64,000 bases of DNA from Gordonia zhaorongruii (GTDB lineage Bacteria; Actinomycetota; Actinomycetes; Mycobacteriales; Mycobacteriaceae). The stretch spans positions 1,520,463 through 1,584,462 of the forward strand of contig NZ_CP041763.1 in assembly GCF_007559005.1 (NCBI RefSeq). The letters are read 5' to 3'. A program made the translations under genes and the position numbers. Under the pieces are notes generated by a model that saw nothing but the letters and a program-made list of their open reading frames with translations, made no database searches and was not told where the DNA came from. Below are positions 51,393 to 60,363 of this stretch, piece by piece (the stretch's first letter is position 1; every line of letters starts with the position of its first letter).

Positions 51393-52733
51393 GTGACGGG
51401 CGACGAGGGCATGCAGGCAACGGACGAAGTAGTCGATCTGGTGAGCCGGTTGATCCGGTTCGACACCTCGAACACCGGGGTGGCGGAGACGACGGTCGGC
51501 GAACGCGAGTGCGCCGAATGGGTTGCGCGGCAGTTGGAAGAGGTCGGGTACGTCACCGAGTACGTCGAGTCGGGCATGCCGGGTCGCGGCAACGTCTTCA
51601 CTCGACTCGAGGGCGCGGATCCCGAGCGCGGGGCGCTGCTCATCCACGTCCACCTCGACGTGGTGCCCGCGCAGGCGCAGGACTGGAGCGTCCACCCGTT
51701 CTCCGGGTCGGTCCAGGACGGCTACGTGTGGGGCCGGGGCGCCATCGACATGAAGGACATGGCGGGTATGGCTCTCGCCCTTGCGCGCCAGTTCAAGCGC
51801 GAGGGCTACGTTCCCCCGCGGGACATCGTGTTCGCATTCCTCGCGGACGAGGAGGCCGGCGGTAGATGGGGCTCGCACTGGCTCGTCGACAATCGGCCGG
51901 ATCTGTTCGAGGGGGTCACCGAGGCCGTCGGCGAGGTCGGCGGGTTCTCGCTGACCGTCGATCGTCCCGACGGCACGCCGCGTCGTCTGTACCTCGTGGA
52001 GACGGCAGAGAAGGGCCTGTCGTGGATGAAGCTCACCTGCAACGCCCGAGCGGGTCACGGTTCGTTCCTGGCGGCCGAGAACGCGGTCACCGAGATCGCC
52101 TCCGCCGTCGCCCGCATCGGCGCGCATCAGTTTCCACTCGTGATGACCGAATCGGTATCCGAGTTCCTGAAGGCGCTCTCGGAGGAGACCGGCCTGGATT
52201 TCAGCCCGGACACCCCCGACCTCGAGTCGGCGCTGTTCAAGATCGGGAACATCGCGCGGATCATCGGCGCCACGCTGCGTGACACCGCGAACCCGACGAT
52301 GCTGAACGCCGGATACAAGGCGAACGTCATTCCGCAGCAGGCGGAAGCGGTCATCGACTGTCGTGTGCTCCCCGGACGTCAGGCGGAGTTCGAGAGGACG
52401 ATCGACGAACTCATCGGCCCCAACGTGCAGCGCGAATGGGTGATGCACCTCGACGCCTACGAGACGACGTTCGACGGCGACCTCGTCGACGCGATGAACG
52501 AGGCCGTGCTCGCGTACGACGACGCGGGCCGGACGGTGCCCTACATGCTGTCCGGGGGAACCGATGCCAAGGCGTTCGCCCGGTTGGGCATTCGATGCTT
52601 CGGATTCGCACCGCTGAAATTGCCGCCGGAACTCGATTTCGCCGCCTTGTTCCACGGAGTGGACGAGCGAGTGCCGGTAGAGTCGCTGGTGTTCGGTACC
52701 AACGTTCTTGAGCATTTCCTGCATCACTGCTGA
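51393..52733 (+). CDS. M20/M25/M40 family metallopeptidase (Rv2141c-like)
   Basis: A 446-aa zinc-dependent hydrolase of the peptidase M20 family, cytoplasmic. Metal ligands are visible in order: HVHLDVVPA near residue 89, GRGAIDMKDMAGMALA (bridging Asp), ADEEAGGRWGS near residue 152 (catalytic and metal Glu), and HGVDERVPVESL at the end. A dimerisation domain lies at about residues 190-330. GTG 51393 gives the usual length; ATG 51411 is the alternative. Relatives include dipeptidases, acetylornithine deacetylases and succinyl-DAP desuccinylases; the substrate cannot be decided. Confidence 0.9.
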   Translation: MTGDEGMQATDEVVDLVSRLIRFDTSNTGVAETTVGERECAEWVARQLEEVGYVTEYVESGMPGRGNVFTRLEGADPERGALLIHVHLDVVPAQAQDWSVHPFSGSVQDGYVWGRGAIDMKDMAGMALALARQFKREGYVPPRDIVFAFLADEEAGGRWGSHWLVDNRPDLFEGVTEAVGEVGGFSLTVDRPDGTPRRLYLVETAEKGLSWMKLTCNARAGHGSFLAAENAVTEIASAVARIGAHQFPLVMTESVSEFLKALSEETGLDFSPDTPDLESALFKIGNIARIIGATLRDTANPTMLNAGYKANVIPQQAEAVIDCRVLPGRQAEFERTIDELIGPNVQREWVMHLDAYETTFDGDLVDAMNEAVLAYDDAGRTVPYMLSGGTDAKAFARLGIRCFGFAPLKLPPELDFAALFHGVDERVPVESLVFGTNVLEHFLHHC

Positions 52734-52775
52734 TCGATACTGAACCGGTGGTGCACCAGGCGAAAGGAAACGATC

Positions 52776-53318
52776 GTGACCGCAGTCGATCCCTACTCGG
52801 CGCTCCCGCAGCTTCCCGAGATCACCGTGACGTCCACCGATTTCACCGAAGGTCAGACGCTGCCGACGCCGCAGGTCTCCGCGATCTTCGGTGCCGGGGG
52901 CGACGACGTCTCACCTCAGCTGTCCTGGTCGGGGTTCCCGGCGGAGACCAAGAGCTTCGCGGTGACCTGTTTCGACCCCGATGCCCCGACGGCATCCGGA
53001 TTCTGGCACTGGGCCGTCGCCGACATCCCGGCGTCGGTGACGTCATTGCCTGCCGGCGCGGGCGCACCCGACTCCGCTGATCTCCCGGACGGCGCCGTGA
53101 CGCTCAAGGGCGATGCGGGTCTCGCTCAGTTCGTCGGTGCGGGACCGCCTCCAGGGCACGGTCCGCACCGTTACATCTTCGTGGTGCACGCCGTGGAGGT
53201 GGAGTCGCTGGAACTGCCAGAAGGCTCCACACCGGCGTTCCTCGGCTTCAACCTCTACTCCCGGGCGATCGCACGGGGATCGCTCACCGGCGTCTTCGAG
53301 CTGCCAGGCGAGAACTGA
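52776..53318 (+). CDS. PEBP/YbhB-family protein (Rv2140c-like)
   Basis: A 180-aa phosphatidylethanolamine-binding-protein homologue (Raf kinase inhibitor-like). It has [13 protein letters not shown], the ligand pocket [19 protein letters not shown] near residue 69, [18 protein letters not shown] near residue 125 and a C-terminal helix. No signal peptide. GTG 52776 is preceded by AAAGGAAA at 5 nt. Function in actinobacteria is unclear; it may bind small anionic ligands. It lies 42 nt after the peptidase stop, probably in one operon, and converges on pyrD. Confidence 0.92.
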   Translation: MTAVDPYSALPQLPEITVTSTDFTEGQTLPTPQVSAIFGAGGDDVSPQLSWSGFPAETKSFAVTCFDPDAPTASGFWHWAVADIPASVTSLPAGAGAPDSADLPDGAVTLKGDAGLAQFVGAGPPPGHGPHRYIFVVHAVEVESLELPEGSTPAFLGFNLYSRAIARGSLTGVFELPGEN

Positions 53319-53366
53319 TTCATCCGGCACCGGACGTCGTAGTACCGGGCATCGAGGGCGGTGGGC

Positions 53367-54467
53367 TCAGCGAGCGGCTGATCCCACCGCTTCTTCGATG
53401 TTCGAGAAGCCGTGGGCGCGAAGGCGGTCGGCGATTCCGGTGTGGAGCTCGCGGAGCCACACCGGGCCGCCGTAGATGAAGCCGGTGTACACCTGCAGCA
53501 GGTCGGCGCCCGCGCAGATGCGCTGCCACGCCTGATCGGCAGTCTCGATACCACCGGCGCTGACGAGGGCGATACGACCGCCGACGCGGCTGTGGAGGCG
53601 ACGCAGGACATCGAGCGACCGATCGGCGACCGGCGGACCGGAGAGACCTCCCGCGCCGATCGACTCCACCTCATCGGCCGCAGTGGTGAGACCCTCGCGC
53701 GCGATGGTCGTGTTGGTGGCCACGATTCCCGCCAGACCCAGCTCGACCGCGAGATCTGCAACCGCATCGACGTCGTCGTCGCTCAGGTCGGGCGCGATCT
53801 TCACCAGCACCGGGACCGTCGTCACTTCGAGTACGGCGCTGAGCACCGGTCGCAGCGATTCCACAGCCTGCAGGTCGCGCAGGCCGGGAGTGTTCGGTGA
53901 GCTCACGTTGACCACCACGAAGTCGGCGAGCGGCCCGAGCAGGCTCGCGGAGAGCCGGTAGTCGTCGACGGCCCCGTCGATCGGCACCACCTTGGTCTTG
54001 CCGATGTTGGCGCCGATGGGCGCGCGCACCGGTCCCGGACGGGACTGCGCGAGACTGTCTGCGGCGGCGTGAGCGCCCGGGTTGTTGAATCCCATCCGGT
54101 TGATCAGCGCACGGTCGGCCGGCAGCCGGAACAGGCGTGGAGCAGGGTTGCCGGGCTGGGCCCGACCCGTGATGGTGCCGACCTCGGCATAACCGAACCC
54201 GAGTTGCCCCCAGGCATTCACTGCGGATGCCGACTTGTCGAACCCCGCTGCGAGTCCTACCGGGGCGGGGAAGTCGACACCGAAGACGGTGCTGCGCAGC
54301 GCGGGGTCGTCGACCGCGAAGATCCGGGCGAGGACCGTCCGGACCCCGGGTGCCCGACCGGCGACCCGAATGGCGGCCGCGATGATCCGGTGGATTCGCT
54401 CCGGCGGAACCCGGAACATCACGGCGAGCAGAGCGGGGTAGGCGTATCGGTTCACTGCACTGAGCAT
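53367..54467 (-). CDS. pyrD: Dihydroorotate dehydrogenase (quinone), class 2
   Basis: Membrane-associated FMN enzyme oxidising dihydroorotate to orotate in pyrimidine synthesis. The 366-aa product has the amphipathic N-terminal quinone arm ([20 protein letters not shown]). The FMN barrel shows [18 protein letters not shown] near residue 67, [17 protein letters not shown], and [14 protein letters not shown] with the catalytic serine of class 2. [35 protein letters not shown] and [16 protein letters not shown] follow. It lies 9 nt after lppL on the same strand. Confidence 0.96.
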   Translation of the reverse strand: MLSAVNRYAYPALLAVMFRVPPERIHRIIAAAIRVAGRAPGVRTVLARIFAVDDPALRSTVFGVDFPAPVGLAAGFDKSASAVNAWGQLGFGYAEVGTITGRAQPGNPAPRLFRLPADRALINRMGFNNPGAHAAADSLAQSRPGPVRAPIGANIGKTKVVPIDGAVDDYRLSASLLGPLADFVVVNVSSPNTPGLRDLQAVESLRPVLSAVLEVTTVPVLVKIAPDLSDDDVDAVADLAVELGLAGIVATNTTIAREGLTTAADEVESIGAGGLSGPPVADRSLDVLRRLHSRVGGRIALVSAGGIETADQAWQRICAGADLLQVYTGFIYGGPVWLRELHTGIADRLRAHGFSNIEEAVGSAAR

Positions 54468-54476
54468 GTCTGCCTC

Positions 54477-55523
54477 TCAGAGTTTCACTGCGTCGGCTGG
54501 GACGACCTGCAGGCCGTCGCCCCGGCCGGAGACCATCCGCAGGGTGCCGTCGGTCGGGTCCACCGCCATCGAGGAGACCTGACCGACCGTGGCGATGCGA
54601 TCGCGTTCCACCGCGTCGCCACCGGACAGGTCGTAGGCGACCGCCACGTTGTCCGCCGTCGACGACACCCAGAGCACGTCCCGGGTGTCGTCGTAGGCGA
54701 TCGCGTACGGGCTGGCAGGGGCGGGTGCGCGCAGGCGCATCACGATCGGCTGCCCGTAGAAGGCGTAGATCTCGTTGTCGCGAGTGCCCGTGACGCTGAT
54801 CCGGCCGTAATGGTCCACGACGGCGTTCGTTGCACCGTTACCGGCGCGCAGGGCGGCCTTGTGATCGCCGGTGTCGATGTCGACGGGCAGCACCGCGGAT
54901 TGGGCGCGGTCGAGCACGCTCACCTGACCCGACACGTCGGTGGAGTCGGTCTCGGGGGTGTCGGGCACGACGAGGATGTCGTCGACGCGCACGAAACCGC
55001 CGATCTCGCGCTGGTACTCGCCCTCGGGAGAGAACACCAGGATCGAGCCCGTCGCGGTCCCGACCAGAGATTCGCCGCCGCGTTGTGCGATCGAGAGAGG
55101 TGAGTCGATCGCATGCCGCCGCAGATCGAACCGGCCGTCCGGACCGATCCGGACGAGTCCCTGCGGGCCGACAGCGAGGAACGCGCCGCCGATCGCAGTG
55201 AGATCCACGAGGCCGTCGACCGGGAGCTTGACCTCACGCGGTGCCGGTGCGCCGGACGTCTCGTGCAGGGTCACCGTGCTGCCGTCCGATCCGAGCACGG
55301 CAACGGTCTCACCGAACTGCGCGATACGCGTTCCGGCAGCCTGCGGAATCACGTGCCCGGCTGGTGCTGCGTCGGTATGCGGTGATTCCGCAGGAGCGGC
55401 AGGCGGAACAGTCTGGACGTTCCCCGCGTCGTCATCGGACCCACCGCACGCGGTGAGGGTCACCGCCATCACTGCGGCCACCAGTCCGGCCGTCCATCTG
55501 GTTCGCACACGCATGGCTTCCAT
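54477..55523 (-). CDS. lppL: LppL-like lipoprotein
   Basis: A 348-aa predicted lipoprotein: signal peptide RTRWTAGLVAAVMAVTL with lipobox TLTAC (Cys near residue 26). A Pro/Ala/Ser linker and a beta-rich domain with propeller-like repeats follow (AVLGSDGSTVTLHE, LVDLTAIGGAFLAVG, SPYAIAYDDTRDVLWVSS). It is probably extracytoplasmic and lipid-anchored. The function is unknown. It pairs with pyrD as in mycobacteria (Rv2138-Rv2139). Two in-frame ATGs (55523, 55514) give the same mature protein. Confidence 0.88.
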   Translation of the reverse strand: MEAMRVRTRWTAGLVAAVMAVTLTACGGSDDDAGNVQTVPPAAPAESPHTDAAPAGHVIPQAAGTRIAQFGETVAVLGSDGSTVTLHETSGAPAPREVKLPVDGLVDLTAIGGAFLAVGPQGLVRIGPDGRFDLRRHAIDSPLSIAQRGGESLVGTATGSILVFSPEGEYQREIGGFVRVDDILVVPDTPETDSTDVSGQVSVLDRAQSAVLPVDIDTGDHKAALRAGNGATNAVVDHYGRISVTGTRDNEIYAFYGQPIVMRLRAPAPASPYAIAYDDTRDVLWVSSTADNVAVAYDLSGGDAVERDRIATVGQVSSMAVDPTDGTLRMVSGRGDGLQVVPADAVKL

Positions 55524-55557
55524 CTTGCGCGATAGACGGCCCGAGCCGTGCGATGGG

Positions 55558-55563
55558 TAGCAT
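55558..55563 (+). promoter_or_regulatory. -10 box TAGCAT, 8 nt before uppP GTG (leaderless promoter)
   Basis: TAGCAT, eight bases, GTG 55572. Confidence 0.5.
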
Positions 55564-55571
55564 GAACGCCC

Positions 55572-56411
55572 GTGACCGAAACCATGAGCTGGCTCCAGGC
55601 CGTCGTACTCGGCGCCCTGCAGGGTTTGACCGAATTCCTACCGATCTCGTCTTCCGGGCACCTGCGGATCGCCTCCCAGTTGTGGTTCGGGCAGGACGCG
55701 GGCGCGTCGTTCACAGCGGTCACGCAGTTGGGCACCGAACTCGCCGTGCTTCTCTTCTTCGCCAAGGACATCGGCCGGATCGTGGTCTCCTGGTTCGCCG
55801 GGTTGCGGGACCCGCAGCGCCGCGACCTCGACTACCGGGTCGGCTGGTACGTGATTCTCGCCACCATCCCGATCGGTCTCCTCGGCTTCGTGTTCAAAGA
55901 CGAGATCCGGACGGCGGGCCGCAACCTCTGGCTGATCGCGGGCATGCTGATCGCGTTCTCGTTCGTGTTCATCCTGGCCGAGCGGATCGGCACCCGCACC
56001 AAGTCGCTGGAGGAGATGACGCGGCGCGACGCCGTGGCGATGGGCCTGGCGCAGTGTCTGGCGCTGATTCCGGGCGTCTCCCGGTCGGGCGCCACGGCGA
56101 GCGCCGGTCTGTTCGCGGGCATGAAGCGCGAGGCAGCGTTCCGGTTCTCCTTCCTGATCGCGATTCCGGCCGTTCTGGCCTCCGGGTTGTTCAGCTTGAA
56201 GGACGCGTTCGAGCCGACCGGTGAGGGAGTGAGCGCGTCGGGTCCGCAGATCCTGGTCGCCACGTTCATCGCGTTCGTGCTCGGCTACGTCTCCATCGCC
56301 TGGCTGCTCAAGTTCGTCTCCCACCACTCGCTGACCTGGTTCGCTGGCTACCGGATCGCGCTCGGTCTGCTGGTGATCGGTCTGCTGGCAGGCGGGGTCA
56401 TCACCACCTGA
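55572..56411 (+). CDS. uppP: Undecaprenyl-diphosphatase UppP (BacA)
   Basis: Membrane phosphatase recycling the polyprenyl carrier for peptidoglycan and arabinogalactan synthesis; higher dosage gives bacitracin tolerance in other bacteria. The 279-aa product has about eight spans, the signature [16 protein letters not shown] near residue 18 with catalytic Glu and Ser, and the second motif [17 protein letters not shown] near residue 168. The GTG start has no RBS but a TAGCAT box 8 nt before it. The next gene starts 17 nt after its stop. Confidence 0.96.
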   Translation: MTETMSWLQAVVLGALQGLTEFLPISSSGHLRIASQLWFGQDAGASFTAVTQLGTELAVLLFFAKDIGRIVVSWFAGLRDPQRRDLDYRVGWYVILATIPIGLLGFVFKDEIRTAGRNLWLIAGMLIAFSFVFILAERIGTRTKSLEEMTRRDAVAMGLAQCLALIPGVSRSGATASAGLFAGMKREAAFRFSFLIAIPAVLASGLFSLKDAFEPTGEGVSASGPQILVATFIAFVLGYVSIAWLLKFVSHHSLTWFAGYRIALGLLVIGLLAGGVITT

Positions 56412-56415
56412 CCGG

Positions 56416-56421
56416 TAACCT
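56416..56421 (+). promoter_or_regulatory. -10 box TAACCT, 7 nt before ATG 56429 (leaderless promoter)
   Basis: TAACCT, seven bases, ATG; this fits its own promoter despite the 17-nt gap from uppP. Confidence 0.5.
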
Positions 56422-56428
56422 GGTCACC

Positions 56429-57103
56429 ATGACGGTGATACTGGTGCGCCACGGACGGTCGAGCGCGAACACCTCGGGAGTGCTGGCCGGACGGACCCCG
56501 GGTGTCGGACTGGACGAACTCGGACGCAGTCAGGCGGACGACCTGATCGGCCGACTCGGGGACGCCGCGGGGAGGCTCACCGCCATCGTCCGTTCCCCGC
56601 TCCAGCGCTGCGCCGAGACCGTGGCGCCGCTCGTGGCCCGCCTCGATGAGGTGCCCGAGCAGGTCTGCGACGATCTGGCGGAGGTGGACTACGGCGACTG
56701 GTCCGGACGCAAGCTCGCCGATCTCGTCGACGAGCCGATGTGGCGGACGGTGCAACGTCACCCGTCGGCGGCTGTGTTTCCGGGCGGCGAGTCGTTGGCC
56801 GAGGTGTCGCGGCGCGCCACCCGCGCCGTCCGAGATCTCGATCGCCTGCACGGGGGAGACGACGGCAACGGGCTGTGGCTGATCTGCTCGCACGGTGACG
56901 TCATCAAGAGCATCATCGCCGACGCATACGGCATGCACCTGGATGCTTTTCAGCGGGTCGTCGTCGATCCGGCCTCCATCAGCGTCGTCCGGTACACGGG
57001 TGACCGTCCGTACGTTCACACCGTGAACAATCCGGGGGCGCTGGTCGCTCCCGCGCACCGTGCCCGGACCGATGCGGTCGTCGGCGGTGACGCCGGTGCG
57101 TGA
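56429..57103 (+). CDS. Histidine phosphatase superfamily protein (Rv2135c-like)
   Basis: A 224-aa phosphatase of the phosphoglycerate-mutase branch, usually annotated MSMEG_4193 type. The catalytic phosphohistidine is in VILVRHGRSSAN (H8). VRSPLQRCAETVAPL near residue 55 has the second arginine, EVDYGDWSGRKLADL the acidic residue, and WLICSHGDVIKSII the second histidine. The last 40 residues carry no recognisable domain. Substrate unknown. It precedes the DUF3090 gene by 62 nt. Confidence 0.9.
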   Translation: MTVILVRHGRSSANTSGVLAGRTPGVGLDELGRSQADDLIGRLGDAAGRLTAIVRSPLQRCAETVAPLVARLDEVPEQVCDDLAEVDYGDWSGRKLADLVDEPMWRTVQRHPSAAVFPGGESLAEVSRRATRAVRDLDRLHGGDDGNGLWLICSHGDVIKSIIADAYGMHLDAFQRVVVDPASISVVRYTGDRPYVHTVNNPGALVAPAHRARTDAVVGGDAGA

Positions 57104-57165
57104 TCGCCGGAGGGCCTGGCCCGACGAGTACGGTGAGGTCTGTCAGTCAGTGAGGCGGGAGAGCA

Positions 57166-57918
57166 GTGGCACGTACCATTCATGAGTTCCGCAGTCCGCG
57201 TCGTTTCGTGGCCGGGACCGTCGGCGAACCCGGCGATCGCACGTTCTTCCTGCAGGTCTCCCAGGACCTGCGCGTGATGAGCGTCGAGTTGGAGAAGCAG
57301 CAGGTGCTGATCCTCGCCGACCGTCTGGGATACCTCCTCGACGAGGTCGGCCGCCGATTCGGGACGTCGATTCCTCCCGAGACCGAGGAAGTCGCCGACA
57401 CCGCACCCCTCGACAATCCCGTCGACGCCGAGTTCCGCGTGGGCTCAATGGGTTTGGGTTGGGATGCGGAGGCTGCATCGGTGGTGGTCGAACTGCTTGC
57501 GATAACCGAGCAGCCCCTCGACGAGAGCGTGATCCTCGACGACACGGAAGAGGGTCCGGACACAGTGCGGATCTTCCTGACCGCAGACGCCGCCCGCGAG
57601 TTCAGTGCGCGATCGATGCGCGTGGTCTCGGCCGGGCGGCCGCTGTGCCCCCTGTGCAACCAACCGCTCGATCCCGCGGGACACATCTGCGCGCGCAGCA
57701 ACGGCTACAAGCGCGACGTGGAGTTCTCGCGATCGGTCGACTTCATCGACCCGGACGTTCTCGCCTCTCTCGGTCGGATCGTGCCCGGGTTCGACGCGGC
57801 GTTCGAGATAGAGGAGGACCCGGGGGAGACGCCCGATGCGGTGGACCCCGATACCGATGACTCCGGACACGACGATGACTCCGGAAACGACGGCTCCGCG
57901 AACGACCGGGACGAGTGA
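57166..57918 (+). CDS. DUF3090 family protein
   Basis: A 250-aa actinobacterial protein of unknown function. The N-terminal two thirds has blocks IHEFRSPRRFVAGTVGEPGDRTFFLQ, ELEKQQVLILADRLGYLLDEV and FRVGSMGLGWDAEAASVVVEL-type sequence. The C-terminal part has CPLCNQPLDPAGHICARSNGY near residue 165, a cysteine set likely to bind zinc. It ends in an Asp/Gly-rich acidic tail. GTG 57166 follows GGGAG at about 6 nt. The stop overlaps the next start as GTGA. The DUF3090-SCO1664 pair next to mshC is conserved in actinobacteria. Confidence 0.88.
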   Translation: MARTIHEFRSPRRFVAGTVGEPGDRTFFLQVSQDLRVMSVELEKQQVLILADRLGYLLDEVGRRFGTSIPPETEEVADTAPLDNPVDAEFRVGSMGLGWDAEAASVVVELLAITEQPLDESVILDDTEEGPDTVRIFLTADAAREFSARSMRVVSAGRPLCPLCNQPLDPAGHICARSNGYKRDVEFSRSVDFIDPDVLASLGRIVPGFDAAFEIEEDPGETPDAVDPDTDDSGHDDDSGNDGSANDRDE

Positions 57919-58727
57919 CCGACCGCGTCATCGAGGTCCTCACCCGTGGGGACCTCACGGTTCTCGGGATGATCCCGACCGCCAGCAACGTGACGCTCGC
58001 GTGCCGGGTCCGTGACGGCGCGGACGAGTTCGCATGCGTCTACAAGCCGATCCGGGGAGAGGCGCCGCTGTGGGACTTCCCCGACGGCGACCTCGCCGGG
58101 CGTGAGGTGGCCGCCTACCTGGTGAGCGAGGCGCTCGGTTGGCACCTCGTTCCGGAGACGGTGATGCGCGCCGACGGACCCGCCGACGCCGATCTCGGTC
58201 CGGGCATGCTGCAGCGCTGGATCTCCGCGGCAGAGGAGTCCGAATCCGACCCGGTGGACCTGGTTCCGATCGATGCCGTGCCCGCGGACATGCTCCCGAT
58301 CCTGCAGGCGTACGACGAGACGGGCACTCTCGTCGCTCTGGCACACACCGACTCCGCCCAATTGCGGAAGCTCGCCGTGTTCGACGTCGTGGTGAACAAC
58401 GCCGATCGTAAGGGCGGCCACATCCTGACCGATGCAGGCGGCAGGATGTACGGCATCGACCACGGGATCTGCCTGCACACCGACGACAAGCTGCGCACCG
58501 TGCTGTGGGGCTGGGCCGGGCAACCGGTCCCGGACGATGCGGCAGCCGACCTGACATCGCTCGCCGGCCGGCTCGACGACGCCGATGACCCGTTGACGGT
58601 GCGACTGGAGGCTCTCATCACGCCCGCGGAGGTGGCGGCGATCGCGGACCGGTGCCGCAGCCTGGTGACAGGCGGGACGATGCCGGTCCCGCCGGGCGAA
58701 CGGGCGATCCCGTGGCCGCCGTTCTGA
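57915..58727 (+). CDS. SCO1664-family protein with PI3/4-kinase-like motifs
   Basis: A 270-aa protein, probably with a degenerate kinase-type fold. VYKPIRGEAPLWDFPDG near residue 37 looks like a nucleotide-binding lysine strand, VVNNADRKGGHILTD near residue 160 like a catalytic loop and YGIDHGICLH like the metal-binding Asp block. These resemble the phosphatidylinositol 3/4-kinase and HipA-like superfamilies. Activity is unproven. The gene overlaps DUF3090 by GTGA and ends 55 nt before mshC. Position corresponds to Rv2133c. Confidence 0.82.
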   Translation: MTDRVIEVLTRGDLTVLGMIPTASNVTLACRVRDGADEFACVYKPIRGEAPLWDFPDGDLAGREVAAYLVSEALGWHLVPETVMRADGPADADLGPGMLQRWISAAEESESDPVDLVPIDAVPADMLPILQAYDETGTLVALAHTDSAQLRKLAVFDVVVNNADRKGGHILTDAGGRMYGIDHGICLHTDDKLRTVLWGWAGQPVPDDAAADLTSLAGRLDDADDPLTVRLEALITPAEVAAIADRCRSLVTGGTMPVPPGERAIPWPPF

Positions 58728-58741
58728 GCCCGGTTGACGAC

Positions 58742-58763
58742 CACCCGGGGACGTCTCCGGGTG
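58742..58763 (+). terminator. Hairpin between the SCO1664-like gene and mshC
   Basis: CACCCGG and CCGGGTG form a 7-bp stem with an 8-nt loop, 15 nt past the stop and 8 nt before the mshC -10 box. No T-tract. Confidence 0.45.
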
Positions 58764-58770
58764 CGGGACA

Positions 58771-58776
58771 TACAGT
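58771..58776 (+). promoter_or_regulatory. -10 box TACAGT, 6 nt before mshC ATG (leaderless promoter)
   Basis: TACAGT, six bases, ATG 58783; no Shine-Dalgarno sequence. Confidence 0.5.
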
Positions 58777-58782
58777 TGAGCC

Positions 58783-60033
58783 ATGCAGTCGTGGCCGTCG
58801 CCTTCCGTTCCGTCCGTACCCGGCGCATCCGCAGCCCTGCGCCTCTACGACACCGCCGATCGTGCCGTGTCGCCGCTGGCGCCCGGACCCATCGCGACCA
58901 TGTACGTCTGCGGAATCACCCCGTACGACGCGACCCATCTCGGACACGCCGCCACGTACGTGACCTTCGACCTGATCAACCGGGTGCTACGGGATCAGGG
59001 ACACGAGGTTCACTACGTTCAGAACATCACCGACGTCGACGACCCGCTGTTCGAGCGTGCCGAGCGCGATGGCGTGCACTGGCGCGATCTGGGCACGCGT
59101 GAGATCGACCTGTTCCGCACCGACATGGAGGCCCTGCGCGTGCTGCCGCCGCGCGATTACATCGGCGCCGTCGAATCGATCGACGAGGTGATCGAGGCGG
59201 TCGGCCGGCTCCTGGAGTCCGGTGCCGCCTACGTCGTCGACGATCCGGAGTACCGCGATGTGTACTTCAGCATCCACGCGACCCCGCAGTTCGGTTACGA
59301 GTCCGGTTACGATGCCGACACGATGGCCCGGTTCTTCGCCGAACGCGGCGGAGATCCCGACCGGCCGGGCAAGCGGGATCCCATGGACGCACTGCTGTGG
59401 CGTGCCGAACGGCCGGGTGAACCCGCATGGGAGTCGCCGTTCGGACGCGGGCGGCCGGGCTGGCACATCGAGTGCTCTGCCATCGCGCTCAACCGTCTCG
59501 GCATGGCGTTCGACGTGCAGGGGGGTGGCAACGACTTGATCTTCCCGCACCACGAGTTCTCCGCCGCACACGCCGAGGCGGTCACCGGAGAGCGGCGGTT
59601 CGCCCGCCATTACGTGCACACCGGAATGATCGGTCTCGACGGCGAGAAGATGTCGAAGAGTCTCGGTAACCTCGTCAAGGTGTCGAAACTTCGCGAGAAC
59701 GGGGTCGACCCCGGTGCGATCCGGCTGGGTCTGCTGTCCGGGCATTACCGGGGCGACCGGATGTGGACCGATCAGGTGCTGGCCGACGGTGAACGTCGCC
59801 TGTCCGTCTGGCGCCGCGCCGCTGCCGTCGGCACCGCTCCGGACGCGACCGATACGGTCGATCGACTGCGCCAGCACCTGGCCGACGATCTGGACACGTC
59901 GAAGGCGCTCGCCGCTGTCGACGCCTGGGCGGAGGACGCCCTGCTGGGTATCGGGTCATCGACCACCTCCCCGGCCCTCATCGCAACAGCCGTGGACGCG
60001 CTCCTCGGTGTGGACATCGGCCCGAAAGGCTGA
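58783..60033 (+). CDS. mshC: L-cysteine:GlcN-Ins ligase MshC (mycothiol synthesis)
   Basis: ATP-dependent ligase joining cysteine to glucosaminyl-inositol, third step of mycothiol synthesis; a paralogue of cysteinyl-tRNA synthetase. The 416-aa product has the zinc/cysteine site [21 protein letters not shown] near residue 40 (HIGH-type motif HLGH), [31 protein letters not shown] with the zinc Cys/His, and [10 protein letters not shown] (KMSKS loop). It lacks the tRNA-binding C-terminal domain of CysS, which with length and neighbourhood favours MshC. ATG 58783 has TACAGT 6 nt upstream. Confidence 0.95.
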   Translation: MQSWPSPSVPSVPGASAALRLYDTADRAVSPLAPGPIATMYVCGITPYDATHLGHAATYVTFDLINRVLRDQGHEVHYVQNITDVDDPLFERAERDGVHWRDLGTREIDLFRTDMEALRVLPPRDYIGAVESIDEVIEAVGRLLESGAAYVVDDPEYRDVYFSIHATPQFGYESGYDADTMARFFAERGGDPDRPGKRDPMDALLWRAERPGEPAWESPFGRGRPGWHIECSAIALNRLGMAFDVQGGGNDLIFPHHEFSAAHAEAVTGERRFARHYVHTGMIGLDGEKMSKSLGNLVKVSKLRENGVDPGAIRLGLLSGHYRGDRMWTDQVLADGERRLSVWRRAAAVGTAPDATDTVDRLRQHLADDLDTSKALAAVDAWAEDALLGIGSSTTSPALIATAVDALLGVDIGPKG

Positions 60034-60039
60034 CCCGCG

Positions 60040-60348
60040 ATGACCCGACAGACGCATATCCCGGCGACCACCGGCGACGGCGTGTGGACCGTGGTGACCC
60101 ACACCTCCACGTATGTCCTGGATTTCGAGCAGATGACACTCCTGCGTGCTCCCGGTGTCGGACGAGCCGAGGATCAGCGGTGGGAGGTCAGCGAACTCCG
60201 CCGCGACTCCGAGGACATCCCGTTGCTCGGCGTCAAGGAGTGCCGGGTGGGTGAGCCCGCCCAGTTCTGGGTGACCGCCGCCGACGATCCGGATGTCCGG
60301 ACGTGGCGCATCACCACGCCCGTCGTGGAGATCGAGCGGATCGGCTGA
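60040..60348 (+). CDS. Small hypothetical protein
   Basis: A 102-aa product that I do not recognise. It is soluble and beta-rich: GVWTVVTHTSTYVLDFEQMTLL, WEVSELRRDSEDIPLLGVKECRVG-type sequence and a C-terminal ITTPVVEIERIG. It has no signal peptide or membrane span. It starts 6 nt after the mshC stop with no room for a promoter, so it is probably translated from the mshC transcript. It converges on the PAC2 gene, whose stop is 15 nt away. Composition is like its neighbours, which supports real coding. Confidence 0.65.
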   Translation: MTRQTHIPATTGDGVWTVVTHTSTYVLDFEQMTLLRAPGVGRAEDQRWEVSELRRDSEDIPLLGVKECRVGEPAQFWVTAADDPDVRTWRITTPVVEIERIG

Positions 60349-60363
60349 AGCTGCCGCGGGACC

